NCBI RefSeq assembly: GCF_042477335.2
Contig: NC_091245.1
Location: forward strand, 223,075,501-223,139,500
Direction: 5' to 3'
DNA: 64,000 nucleotides
From: Ovis canadensis
Taxonomy: Eukaryota; Chordata; Mammalia; Artiodactyla; Bovidae
The notes under the pieces were generated by a model that searched no databases, was not told the origin of the DNA, and saw only the letters and a program-made list of their open reading frames with translations. A program made the translations under genes and the position numbers. The number at the start of each line of letters is the position of its first letter. Positions within the stretch are counted from its first letter, which is position 1. This document shows positions 1-11,778 of this stretch, piece by piece.

Positions 1-219
1 GTTAGAGTCACCAATTCAGGTATATATTTGCCTTATCAGACTGTATGAGGGCCCCCCAAATTATAGATAATTGCATAAAGTAGAATTTTTTGACTATGAA
101 TAATAGTGTTTCAAAAAAAAGTCACTTAAAATGACAAAAATTTACTTCTGTATCAGATCAAAGCAGGCTGGAGGTTGTCAGTCCCCAGCTGATACAGAGC
201 TCTCATGACTGTACGAGAC

Positions 220-360
220 TCAGCCTCCTTTAGTAACTCCATCTCTGTGGTGGTGTATCTTAGCTCAGGCTGCATCAATGAGATGCCGTAGATTGGGTAG
301 GTTAAACACAGACATTTAATTCTCACAGTTAGTGAGGTTGAGAAATCCACAATTAAAGTG
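220..360 (+). repeat. Diverged ancient interspersed-repeat fragment
   Basis: The stretch from 'tagctcaggctgcat' through 'ttaattctcacagtt' resembles an old mammalian repeat whose consensus reads roughly 'gctgccataacaaaatacc...ggcttaaacaacagaaatttatt'. I cannot name the family. The short reading frame on the other strand has no coding character. Confidence 0.4.
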
Positions 361-775
361 TTCCCTTTACGTAATATGACCTTGTTTTCTACTTGCTTTT
401 CAGCTATTTAATTACAATGGGCTGTGATATTATCTTCACTAGATTCCTTCTGCTTGGGGTTGTTGTCCTTATTGGATTCATGGATTAACATCAGATTTGG
501 ACTTTTTGACCACTATTTTTCTAAGCATTTTTTTTCTCTCCCCACATCTTCTGGACTTCCACTGCCTGTAGATTAACTGCATTACATCACTCCACAAGAC
601 ACTGTGGCTTTATGTTTTTCTTTATAAATTAGCGTGCATAGATTCTATTTTAATGTCTTTAAAGTTCAATAAATTTTTGTTCGGCAGAATCTAATCTTCA
701 TTGAATTCCATCCAGTAAATTTTTTACTACAATTTTTAGCTCTAAAAGTTTCATTTAAAAAAATATTTTCCGGGC

Positions 776-1075
776 TTCCCTGGTGGCTCAGTGGTAAAGA
801 GTCTGCTTGCCAATGCAGGTGACATGGGTTTGATTCCTGATCTGGGAGGATCCCACATGCCTCAGAGCAACTAAGCTTGTGCACTGCAACTATTGAGGCT
901 GTGCTCTAGAGCCCCAGAGCTGCAGCTACTGAGTCTACACGCTCTAGACCCTGTACTCCAAAAGAGAAGCCATCACAATGCGAAGCTCACACACCACAAC
1001 AGAGCAGACCCACTTACTGCAACTAGAGAAAAATCCACACAGCAACAAAGACCCAGCACAGCCATAAATGAATAA
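776..1075 (+). repeat. tRNA-Glu-derived artiodactyl SINE (CHR-2-like)
   Basis: It starts with the SINE head 'gggcttccctggtggctcag', has a degenerate B-box ('gggtttgattcc'), and continues 'gggaggatcccacatgcc', which is the CHR-type body rather than Bov-tA. It ends in an A-rich tail near 'aaatgaataaaatt'. Many differences from consensus suggest an older insertion. I saw no convincing target-site duplication. Confidence 0.75.
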
Positions 1076-1077
1076 AA

Positions 1078-2040
1078 TTATGCTTGAAAATCTTCAATTT
1101 TTCTCCGGTTTTTATTTAGGATTCCCTTTAAATCTTTAAATATGTTTATAAAAGCTATTTTGAGTCCTTGTCAGTCCTATTCACTGTTATTTTAGGGTCT
1201 ACTTTTCCATTGGTTGATTTTCCTTTAATTGACGGAGGACATTTTCTGCTTCTTTGCACATGTAGTGATTCTGATTAGATGCTGGGCATTGTTAATATTG
1301 TTATTATATTTTGCTGCCTGCCTTTAAAGAGATTTGAGTTTCATTCTAGCAGCTCTAAAATTACTTGCAGATCAGCTTGATATTTTCAAAGCCAAAGACA
1401 GGAAATTCAGTTAAGATTCAGAAAATAATAACATGAAAGGGAAGAATGTGATTTACATGTGAAAGGGTTAAGTCTTCAAAGAACTGGAAACTTCTTACAC
1501 TGTTTTCCCTGCTGATAGTTAAAGTCAATATAAATAGTTATTTATTTAGTTTTATATCCATATTTTCTCATCTAAGTCAATATAAATAGTTATTTATTTA
1601 GTTTTATATCCATATTTTCTCATCTTGTCTCCACTTTGGAAAAAAAAAGTCTAGAATTCAACAGAGAACATGTAGATACATATTTTTCCTCCATATCTCC
1701 TGCAATTTCACTGCAATCCAGAGAGGCTACTTCTCAGGCTATTTCCTGACCTTTAACATCACCTTGAAGAGTGTGCATGCCCAGAGTGGAGAAACAAACA
1801 AGAAGGTAACTTTAGATACCTTTGTAAATATCAAATTTAGTGTGGAACTAATCACCTAAGAATAGACAGAATATGATTAAGTGAGTTTGACTCTGGTGCA
1901 TTTTCAAAATATTGTCAACAGATGAAATTGAGTTTGATCAAATTATCTAGAGATTATTGAAGAAAGATAATTTGGAAGTTGGGATATTTGAATTTTCTCA
2001 AATACACCAAATCACAGAATATATTCTCCTTTTAGAGATG
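1078..2040. other. No gene recognised; AT-rich non-coding
   Basis: No coding or family-level similarity is recognised apart from the 52-bp tandem duplication listed separately. Confidence 0.5.
1522..1625. repeat. Perfect 52-bp tandem duplication
   Basis: The unit beginning 'aagtcaatataaatag' and ending 'tattttctcatct' occupies 1522-1573 and repeats without any difference at 1574-1625. Perfect identity over 52 bp suggests a recent duplication or an assembly artefact. Confidence 0.95.
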
Positions 2041-2042
2041 TA

Positions 2043-2485
2043 TCAGTTCAGTTCAGTTCAGTTCAGTTGCTCAGTTGTGTCCGACTCTTGGTGACCCCAT
2101 GAATCACAGCACGCCAGGGCTCCCTGTCCATCACCAACTCCTGGAGTTCACTCAGACTCATGTCCATCAAGTCAGTGATGCCATCCAGCCATCTCATCCT
2201 CTGTTGTCTCCTTCTCCTCCTGCCCCCAATCCCTCCCAGCATCAGGGTCTTTTCCAATGAGTCAACTCTTCGCATGAGGTGGCCAAAGTACTGGAGTTTC
2301 AGCTTTAGCATCATTCCTTCCAAAGAAACCCCAGGGCTGATCTCCTTCAAAATGGACTGATTGAAACTCCTTGCAGTCCAAGGGACTCTCAAGAGTCTTC
2401 TCCAACACCACAGTTCAAAAGCATCAATTCTTCGGTGCTCAGCCTTCTTCACAGTCCAACTCTTACATCCATACATAGAATTCTG
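2043..2485 (-). mobile_element. BovB (RTE-type LINE) 3' fragment
   Basis: This is a 5'-truncated minus-strand BovB. The (cagtt)n run at 2045-2067 is the reverse complement of the element's short 3' tail repeat. The rest encodes the RT C-terminus ('[23 protein letters not shown]' region, ending in '[14 protein letters not shown]'). Its 141-aa frame is a pseudogene remnant. Confidence 0.9.
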
Positions 2486-2583
2486 CAATTCAATTTTGAT
2501 TAGTATATTTATTTATGTACTTCTTGTACCAGGAGTGTGTGTGTATATATATAAATAATATATACTTATATATGGTAAAAAAT

Positions 2584-2840
2584 CGGAGAAGGCAATGGCA
2601 CCCCACTCCAGTACTCTTGCCTGGAAAATCCCATGGATGGAGGAGCCTGGTCTGCTCCAGTCTATGGGGTCGCGAAGAGTCGGACACAACTGCGTGACTT
2701 CCCTTTCACTTTTCACTTTCCGGCATTGCAACCCACTCCACTGTTCTTGCCTGGAGAATCCCAGGGACGGGGGAGCCTGGTGGGCTGCCATCTATCGGGT
2801 CACACAGAGTCGGACACGACTGAAGTGACTTAGCAGTAGC
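2584..2840 (+). repeat. Bov-A2 SINE (dimeric) with 12-bp target duplication
   Basis: Two Bov-A units lie in tandem: 'ggagaaggcaatggcacccc' and, at about 2727, 'gcaacccactccactgttc'. They end in 'gacttagcagtagc'. The element is flanked by perfect copies of 'atggtaaaaaat' at 2572-2583 and 2841-2852, the hallmark of target-primed insertion. The perfect duplication suggests a relatively recent event. Confidence 0.95.
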
Positions 2841-2852
2841 ATGGTAAAAAAT

Positions 2853-3565
2853 ATACCAAACTGAAAAATGCTAGAATAGTCCAGCTCTATACGGGAACAT
2901 TCAAAAGAAAAAGTGATGCTAATCTTTGAAGAGATTTAATAAAGTAAGTTGCTAATTTATTCATTCTGTCTACCTGATAATGAAAAGTTAACAAACCAGC
3001 CCACTATATGAATAGATAATGTAAGCTTTTTCAGATTCAATTTAAATTTCACCAAAGTATATTATGCATTGGCAAATTTAAAGTAGGAAAGTAATTTCCC
3101 CTTCAGAAATTAGTAGTGTAAGATGCCACAAATATGTGAATTTGTTCAGATTAGTTAAAAGCCACAGCAAAAAGCTTTGTTTTTGAAAAACTGTTTTATA
3201 TTTTATGTTTTGACTCTTAATATTGTAATTTTTTAGTGTTTGGCTGTACTTTTCAAAGTATGGTCTGGGAATCCTTGGGAGCAACTGAGACTACATGAGT
3301 TCAAGCTATTTCCATAACAACATTATGAAGTTATTTGCCCATTTCACCCTCAGTCTCTCACGCATGTACAGTGAAAATTCCACGGGATGTGGACAAATGA
3401 CATAATACTGCAACAGACAGATGCAAAACTATAGCTGCCTTCTATTAGATGAGATATAAAAGAGGTATGAATAATGTAACGATATGCCTTCTCTTTCCTG
3501 TAGTTTTAAAATTTGGAGAACAGTTTTTTAAAATAAAAATACACTATGTAACACATCATAGATGT
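2853..3565. other. No gene recognised
   Basis: AT-rich non-coding DNA in which I recognise no repeat family, exon or RNA gene. Confidence 0.5.
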
Positions 3566-3579
3566 TTATTGTCATTTTA

Positions 3580-3782
3580 TTTATTTTGTAAAAACATTTA
3601 TTTATTTAGTTGGTTGACCTGGGTCTCAGTTTCTGCACATGGAGTGCTTGATCTTTGTTGCAGCATGTGGGATCTTTAGTTTCAGCATATGGGATTCAGC
3701 TCCCTACACCAGGGATGGAACTGAGGCCCCCAGCATCAGGAGCATGGAGTTCCAACCACTGGACTACCAGGAAATTCCCATA
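3580..3782 (-). repeat. tRNA-Glu-derived artiodactyl SINE (CHR-2-like), minus strand
   Basis: Read on the minus strand it begins 'gggaatttcctggtagtcc' and ends in an A-rich tail, seen on the plus strand as 'tttatttagttggttgacctgggtctcag'. The flanks 'ttattgtcatttta' (3566-3579) and 'ttattgccatttta' (3783-3796) form a 14-bp target duplication with one mismatch. Confidence 0.8.
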
Positions 3783-3980
3783 TTATTGCCATTTTAAACT
3801 GAATTAATACAATTATTTTAAAAATCGTTCTTTTTTTCCTCTAGTATGAAAAAAACCTTTAAATATTTAAAATTATCTTAAAAGTGTGATTTTTAAGTGT
3901 AGATACCTTAAAGCTAAAATGCTTACAGACCCCTAGCATACATGTACATAAGCCACATGGACATGAGATAGTTAAAGATT

Positions 3981-4196
3981 GTGCCATATGTTCAGTTATG
4001 TCTGACTCTTTGTGACCTCATGGACTGTAACCCACCAGGCTCCTCTGTCCTTGGAATTTTCCCAGGCAAGAATACTGGATTGGGTTGCCATTTCCTCCTC
4101 CAGAGGACCTTCCCAACCCAGGGATCGAAACCATGTCTCCTGTGTCTCCTGTGCTGCAGGCAGATTCTTTACCCGCTGAGCCATTAGTGAAGCCCC
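3981..4196 (-). repeat. Bov-tA SINE, minus strand, 12-bp target duplication
   Basis: The reverse complement starts with the 'ggggcttcactaatggctcag' tRNA-like head and ends in the Bov-A segment. Perfect copies of 'tagttaaagatt' flank it at 3969-3980 and 4197-4208. Confidence 0.93.
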
Positions 4197-5465
4197 TAGT
4201 TAAAGATTACAAAAACAAATAAATGAGATGAAAAACCAAGAGTATATGACACTGTGGAATAGGTACATCGCAGAGATATGTGTATAATGTGATAACTATT
4301 TCAAGTACTGTCACATCTCAGTCCTGTGGTTTTTTTTTTTTTTTTGTCCTACCAGAAAAGGAAACAGAATAGCTATACAATCCTATACGTAATTACAGGA
4401 TAGACTGACTGCAGAGCATGACTCCAGAGCAGATACTGCTATAGGAAGGGCAACAGAGAATTAATACAATTAAAAAATACATGAGAGTGAATGAGATGGC
4501 TGAGGAGTAGGTGTACGTGGAGTACATCTCTCTCCATGGATACATCAGGAATACACCTTCAGACACAGAAGTTCATGCAGAACACCAGCTGAGAGTGGAC
4601 AGGAGTACCTGACCAGTGGAAAATAATATACAGAACCACACAAAACTCAGTAGGATGAAGGAACTCAGGAGAGAAACAGGAGCGTTACTAGAACTGGACC
4701 TGCCCTCAGTGGGTGAAGGAACTAAAGCAGGGATCCGATCCCCACATCAGGGCAGTTGTCTGAATCAGAGGAGAAACATTTAAGGCTGAGAGTGAAACAG
4801 CTGATCTGTGGCAGCCTAAATGGAATGAGAATCAGACAGTCCTTGCCACAGCCATACATACCCTGGACTGGGATGCAGGTCCCCTAGAAGGCAAAGTGGC
4901 TGGGAACTGGAGCTTAGGGATGGCAGGAGATTGAGGTGGGAAATGCCTGTGGAGGAAAGCCAGGCAGTCATGGAAGCAAGGCAGTACTGCTGAGTCATGC
5001 ATAGGGGATGGAGCCATTACCATAGCCTCTCTCTCCCCACACACCTTCATGGGCAGCTGAACAATAGAGAGGCTGGCCCATCAAGAGCCTGAGGCATGGA
5101 ACTACAGAGTAGGACTCCACCCATGGTGCCCCTTTAAGGGCCTGATGTGTTGATCTACAGAGTAAGACCTTAGCCTGGGGGAGCCCTCTATGTGCCCGGC
5201 ATGATGAACAAAAGGGACCCCAGGCGAGGGAGCCCTCTAAATGCCTGAATGGGTGGAGCTATGGAGAAAGAGTAGCCAAAGAGTCTTTCTGATTGCCAGC
5301 TACCAGAGGTTCAAAAAAGACTCTAATAAGGCCATAACTCCAGCAGCTGAGGCAGTCCGTGTTCCTGCACACTTAGTGACGCTAGGGTCCCCGTGACCCA
5401 AGCAGCTGTGCCAAATTCATGCTCAACCCTCACTGGGGCAGAGCTGCCACAGGGAAAAAAAAAAA

Positions 5466-5605
5466 GTCTTGCATTGGTCTTGTCCAACACTCTGTGACCC
5501 TGTGGATTGTGGCCTGCCAGGCTTCTCTGTCAGGGGGGTTCTCCAGGCAAGAATGCTGGAGTGTATTGGCCAATATTGGTTGCCATACCCTTCCAGGGCA
5601 CTATA
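5466..5605 (-). repeat. Bov-tA SINE fragment inside L1 5' UTR
   Basis: 'ctctgtgaccctgtggattg ... ctccaggcaagaatgctgg' is a diverged minus-strand Bov-A segment without the tRNA head. It is preceded by an 11-bp A run and sits inside the old L1 5' UTR, so it postdates that L1. Confidence 0.7.
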
Positions 5606-7327
5606 TTTCCTGCTGCCCTAGCCACCAACACCCCTGAGTACCTGGTGCTGCCAGAATCCCTGCAACCCAAGCAGCTGTACTACCTCCACACCTGGCCTTC
5701 ACTGGGGCAGACCCAAGTCCTTCAGGGCAGCCTCAGGAGAAACCCCAGTGGACAACCCACATGCAGAGGTGGAAATAAAACCACAATTGAAACCCAGGGG
5801 CAGTGCGGCTAAGGAAGAAGATCCAAAACCTTCCCACCAGCTGTACAAGCTGCAGATTAAAGTCACATCATCAACTAGGCAGACTGTTTACAGAATATAT
5901 AGAAGGACATTGAGAGTTCCCACAAAAGAAAGCACACTAGTTCTGACAGCTGTGGACAGGGCATTGGCGGCAAGAATACACAAGACTAGGACCAGATTAT
6001 AATCTGAGCTGCCCCCACAACAGGTCCAGAGACTAGCACGGTGTTGGAGGGCATCCTAGGGAGGTGAGGTGGGCTGTGACTCCCAACAAGGGAAAGGATC
6101 CTGACAGCAGCGACTCAAGAAAAACATTTATTATTCTTATATTTTGACTTGTTCTATAGTTTCTTTCAGATTTTTCTTTTCTTTTTTCCTTTTCCACCTC
6201 GTGTTGTAGTTGTTGATTTTATTGGCACTATGAAATCTAATTAAGCTTTTGAGTTTGTTTGTTTTTCAATCATGCTTTTTATTGTTGTTATAAACTTCTG
6301 CCTCTACTTTGGTCTTTTGCAGTTCTGTGGAGTTTTCTTTTTTTCCTTTCCTCTTCCTTTTTTCTTTTTTTTTTTAATTTTAAATTTTTAAACCTATTAT
6401 TATTTTTTCTACATTTATTCTTTTGTTTGCTTTTCTTACTGTTTTTTTCCCCTTCATTAATGCATATGAATCTTCTTTATCTACCTCTATTTAGCTTTGC
6501 ATATCTATTCTTTCTTTCTTTCTTTCCTTTCCTCTCAACATATTTGTTACTTTTGTTTTCATAGCTTTATCCCCCAGTTGGCACCTTACTTTAGTTTTGT
6601 TTTCCAGTTTGTGTTTTCCAGTTAGTTTTGTTCTTAACTGGTAGATATAAGTTTTTGTTTCCTTTGTTCACTGGGTCAATCTATTGCACTTTATTTTTGT
6701 TGGACTGTTTTGATTTTGCTTATGGATATGTATGTATATATTTCATTATTTTAATTATTATGTGCATGATTTTGTAACTGCCATTTGTCTGGAGTTCATC
6801 TTTGGTTTCTCATTTTGGGGTATGTGTTTTAATCTCATTTAATGCCATAATACACCGCTTGTGGAATCATCGTTCCTGACCAGAAATCAAGCCCTGAGCC
6901 TATGTAGTGGGAGCACTGGCTCCAAGACCCTAGATTACCAGAGAACTAACCCTTGGAAGTATCAAATAATAAGAACTCCCACAAAGGAAACCACTTGTAT
7001 ACAAGACCTGGCATCACCAACCACCAGTAACAGCCTGTGCAGGATGCCTCATCCAAACAACAAACAAAGCAAAAATACAAACACAATCATCAACCGACAG
7101 GATTACCACCTCACTCAGCCTTGCCCATCAGAGGAAAAACAAAACAACAACAACAACAAAAACTCAGCATAAGTCTCATCCTATACAAAGCTTAAACAAA
7201 CCACTGCACCAACCTTAGTGGGGGCAGAAACCAAAAGGAAGAAAGAATTCAACCTTGAAGCCTGCAGAAAGGAGACCTCAAACACAATAAGTTTAAAAAA
7301 AAATAAAGACAGAGAAATACTGCACAA

Positions 7328-8172
7328 ATGAAGGAACAAACTAGAAATATAGAAGTCCAAATAAATGAAGAGGAAATAGCAAACTACCTGAAAAAGAATT
7401 CAGAATAAGGATAGTAAAGATGATAAAAACCTTGAAAACAAAATGGAGAAAATGCAAGAATCAATTAACAAAGACCTAGAAGAATTAAAGAATAAATACA
7501 CAGAGACAAACAACACAATTACTGAAACTAAAAATACTCTATAAGGAGTCAATAGTAGAATATCTGAAGCAGAAGAATGAATCAGTGAGCTGGAAGATAG
7601 AATGGTGGAAATAACTTTTGAAGAGCAAAATAAAGTAAAAAGAATAAAAAGAACTAAGGATAGTCTCAGAGACCTCTGGGACAAAATCAAACAAACCCAC
7701 ATTCGAATTATACCAGGAGAAGAAGAGAAAAAGAAAGGGTATGAGAAAAATTTTGAAGGGATTATAGTTGAAAATTTCTCCAGTATGGAAAAGGAAATAG
7801 TCAATCAAGTCCAAGAGGTGCAAAGAGTCCAATATGGGATAAACCCAATGAAAAACACGCCAAGACACATACTAATCAAACTAACAAAGATTAAACACAA
7901 AGAAAATTAAAAGAAACAAGGGAAAAGCAACAAGTAACATACAAGGGAAACCCCATACGTTTAACAGCTGATCTTTCAGCAGAAACTCTGCAGGCCAGAA
8001 GGGAATGGCAGGATATATTTAAAGTACTGAAAGGGAAAAATCTACAACCAAGATTACTCTACCCGGTAAGGCTCTCATTCAGAATTGATGGAGAAATCAA
8101 AAACGTTTCAGACAAGCAGAAGTTAACAATTCAGTACCACCAAACCAGCTTTACAACAACTATTAAAGGGAC
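7328..8172 (+). pseudogene. Degenerate L1 ORF1
   Basis: Translation in shifting frames recovers L1 ORF1p pieces. These include the coiled-coil-like stretch around 7602-7680, 'IVNQVQEVQRVQYGINPMKN' (RRM region, about 7797-7856) and 'TPRHILIKLTKIKHKEN' up to 7910. The C-terminal domain continues in another frame (AETLQARREWQDIFKVLKG). Stops and frameshifts rule out function. The best single open piece is 102 codons (7602-7910). Confidence 0.88.
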
Positions 8173-8250
8173 TTGTATAGTCAAGAAATACAAGAGAAGA
8201 AAATGATCTACAAAATCAAACCCCAAACGATTAAGAAAATTGCAATAGGA

Positions 8251-9689
8251 ACATATATATCTATAATTACTTTAAATGTAAATGGATTAAATGCTCCAAC
8301 CAAAATACACAGATTGGCTGAATGGATACAAAAATAAGACCCATATATATTCTGTCTAAAAGAAACCTACTTCAGACCTAAAGACACCTACAGACTGAAA
8401 GTGAGAGGATGAAAAAATATATTCCATGCAAATGGAAAGCAAAAGAAAGTTGGAGTAGCAATCCTCATATCAGACACAATAAACCTTAAAATAAAAAATA
8501 TAACAAGAGATAAGGAAGGATACTACATAATGATCAAGGGATCAGTCCAAGAGAAAGTCATAACAAATGTAAATATCGTGGCAGTCAACATAGGAGCACC
8601 ACAATACATAAGACAAACACTAACAGACATAAAAAGAGAAATTGACAGTAATACAATAAAAGTAGGAGACTTTAAGACCCCACTCACACCAATGGAAAGA
8701 TCATCAAAACAGAAACTTAATAGGGAAATACAAGTCTTAAATGATACACATTAGATGAGAGGGATCTCATTGATATCTTCAGGACATTCCATCCAAATGC
8801 AGAACACACCGTCTTCTTTAGTGCACATGGAACATTCTCCAGGATATACCACATCTTGAGTCACAAATCAAACCTCAGTAAATTTAAGACAATTGAAATC
8901 ATATCAAGCATCTTCTCCAACCACAATGCTTTGAGACTAGATATCAATTACAAGAAAAAAAAAGCTATAAAAAATGCAAACACATAAAGATTAAACAATA
9001 CATTTCTAAATAACTAGCAGGTTACTGAAGAAATCAAAAGGGAAATCAAAAAAATTTCTAGAAATAAATGACAATGAAAACACAACAACTCAAAACCTAT
9101 GACATGCAGCAAAAGCAGTTCTAAAAGGGAAATTTGTAGCAATACAATCCTACCTCAAGAAACAAGAAAAATAGACAACTTAACTTTACCCCTAAAGCAA
9201 CTGGAAAAAGAAGAACAAACCTCCCCCCCTCAAATTAGCAGTAGGAAATAAATCATAAAGACCAGAGCAGAAATAAATGAAAAAGAAATGAAAGAAACAA
9301 TAGTACAGATGAACAAAACTAAAAGTTGGTTCTTTGAGAAGATAAACAAAATTGACAAACCTTTAGCCAGACTGAAGAAAAAGAGAGAGAAGAATCAAAT
9401 CAACAAAATTTGAAATGAAAAAGGAGTGGTTACGACAGACGATGGAGAAATACAAAGGTGTACACTAATATGAACAACTATATGGCAACAGAATGGGTAA
9501 CTTGGAAGAAATGGACAAATTCTTAGAAAAGTTCAATCTTCCAAGACTGAACCAGGGAAAAATAGAAATTATGAACAACCCAATTACAAGCACTTAAAAT
9601 AAAGCTGGGATCAAATATCTTCCAAAAAACACAAGCCCAGGACCAGATGGCTTCACAGGAGAATTCTATGAAACATTTAGAGAAGAGCT
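8251..9689 (+). pseudogene. Degenerate L1 ORF2, endonuclease and start of RT domain
   Basis: The first part reads [14 protein letters not shown] (endonuclease N-terminus), then QKVGVAIL-like and 'VGDFKTPLTPMERSSKQK' segments. In the last of these the catalytic GDFN asparagine has become lysine, and in-frame stops occur from about 8337 onward. It ends abruptly after 'PGPDGFTGEFYETFREEL', where a BovB element begins. Only about the first 480 of some 1270 codons are represented. Confidence 0.88.
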
Positions 9690-11713
9690 CAGTTCAGTTC
9701 AGTTCAGTTGCTCAGTCATGTCTGACTCTTTGCGGCCATGAATTGCAGCACGCCAGGCTTCCTTGTCCATCACCAACTCCCGGAGTTCACTCAGACTCAC
9801 ATCCATTGAGTCAGTGATGCCATCCAGCCATCTCATCCTCTGTCGTCCTCTTCTCCTCCTGCCCTCAATCCCTACCAGCATCAGAGTCTTTTCCAACGAG
9901 TCAACACTTTGCATCAGGTGGCCAAAGTACTGGAGTTTCAGCTTTAGCATCATTCCCTCCAAAGAACACCCAGGGCTGATCTCCTTTAGAATGGACTGGT
10001 TGGATCTCCTTGCAGTCCAAGGGACTCTCAAGAGTCTTCTCCAACACCACAGTTCAAAAGCATCAATTCCTTGATGCTCAGCTTTCTTCACAGTCCAACT
10101 CTCACATCCATACATGATCACTGGAAAAACCATAGCCTTGACTAGACTGACCTTAGTTGGCAAAGTAATTTTAATGCCTCTGCTTTTGAATATGTTATCT
10201 AGGTTGGTCATAACTTTCCTTCTAAGGAGTAAGCGTCTTTTAATTTCATGGTTACAATCACCATCTGCAGTGATTTTGGAGCCCCCCCAAAATAAAGTCT
10301 GACACTGTTTCCACTGTTTCCCCATCTATTTCCCATGAAGTGATGGGACCGGATGCCACGATCTTCATTTTCTGAATGTTGAGCTTTAAGCCAACTTTTT
10401 CACTCTCCTCTTTCACTTTCATCAAGAGGCTTTTTAGTTCCTCCTCACTTTCTGCCTTAAGGTTATTGATAGTTCTCTTGGCAATTTTAATTCCAGCTTG
10501 TGCTTCTTCCAGCCCAGCATTTCTCATGATGTACTCTGCATAGAAGTTAAATAAGCAGGGTGACAATATACAGCCTTGATGTACTCCTTTTCCTATTTGG
10601 AACCAGTCTGTTGTTCCATGTCCAGTTGTAACTGTTGCTTCCTGACCTGCATACAGGTTTCTCAAGAGGCAGGTCAGGTGGTCTGGTATTCTCATCTCTC
10701 TCAGAAATTTCCACAGTTTATTGGGATCCACACAGTCAAAGGCTTTGGCATAGTCAATAAAGCAGAAATAGACGTTTTTCTGGAACTCTCTTGCTTTTTC
10801 CATGATCCAGGATATGTTGACAATTTGATCTCTGGTTCCTCTGCCTTTTCTAAAACCAGCTTGAACATCAGGAAGCTCACGGTTCACATATTGCTGAAGC
10901 CTGGCTTGGAGAATTTTGAGCATTATTTTACTAGCATGTGAGATGAGTGAAATTGTGTGGTAGTTTGAGCATTCTTTGGCATTGCCTTTCTTTGGAATTG
11001 GAATGAAAACTGAACTTTTCCAGTCCTGTGGCCACTGCTGAGTTTTCCAAATTTGCTGGCATATTGAATGCAGCACTTTCACAGCATCATCTTTCAGGAT
11101 TTGAAATAGCTCCACTGGAATTCCATCACCGCCACTAGCTTTGTTTATAGTGATGCTTTCTAAGGCCCACTTGACTTCACATTCCAGGATATCTGGCTCT
11201 ACATGAGTGATCACACCATTGTGATTATCTTGGTCATGAAGTTATTTTTTGTACAGTTCTTCTGTGTATTCTTGCCACCACTTCCTAATATCTTCTGCTT
11301 CTATTAGGTCAATACCATTTCTGTCCTTTATCAAGCCCATCTTTGCATGAAATCTTATAGATAGATAGAGTACCTGATGAACTATGGAATGAGGTTCATG
11401 ACATTGTACAGGAGACAGGGATCAAGACCGTTCCCATGGAAAAGAAATGCAAAAAAGCAAAATGGCTGTCTGGGGAGGCCTTACAAATAGCTATGAAAAG
11501 AAGAGAAGTTAAAAGCAAAGGAGAAAAGGAAAGATATATGCATCTGAATGCAGAGTTCCAAAGAATAGCAAGAAGAGATAAGAAAGCCTTCTTCAGTGAT
11601 CAGTGCAAAGAAACAGAGGAAAAGAACAGAATGGGAAAGACTAGAGATCTCTTCAAGAAAATTAGATATACCAAGGGAACATTTCATACAAAATGGGCTC
11701 CATAAAGGACAGA
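9690..11713 (-). mobile_element. BovB LINE with inverted 5' segment (twin-priming structure)
   Basis: From 9690 (tail repeats 'cagttcagttcag') to about 11345 the element reads on the minus strand. From about 11371 to 11713 BovB sequence further 5' in the element reads on the plus strand, including an open 89-codon frame (11436-11705). The two arms overlap by about 35 bp of element sequence: 'atttcatacaaaatggg...gacagaaat' is the reverse complement of the segment near 11310-11346. An inverted 5' part joined to a sense 3' part with a near-matching breakpoint is what twin priming produces. The insertion lies in old L1 ORF2, and L1 DNA is missing across the site. Confidence 0.88.
10258..11214 (-). 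pseudogene. BovB reverse transcriptase fragment lacking the YADD motif
   Basis: The 318-codon open frame matches the BovB RT. It carries 'NKASGGDGIPVELFQILKDD' in the fingers region, 'FIDYAKAFDCVD' (RT motif A, with the catalytic Asp) and 'GVHQGCILSPCLFNFYAEYI' (motif B). In the other BovB copies here the next block reads 'INNLRYADDTTLMAESEEE'; here it reads 'INNLKAESEEE'. An in-frame 24-bp deletion (about 10456) therefore removed the catalytic YADD motif. The remaining C-terminus continues in a different frame as a 208-codon piece (9699-10325). It cannot encode an active enzyme. Confidence 0.9.
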
Positions 11714-11778
11714 AATATTGCATACTAACACATATATATGGAATCTGGAAAAGTGGTACTGAAGAATTTATCTGCAGG

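Noticed and set aside
2043..2485. 141-codon frame that looks like a small conserved protein
   Set aside because: It is the C-terminal end of the BovB RT, recurring at 9700, 12000, 15100, 42730 and 56000.
6259..6564. 101-codon Phe/Leu/Ser-rich frame resembling a membrane protein
   Set aside because: Encoded by a T/C-rich tract of the old L1 5' UTR; low complexity.
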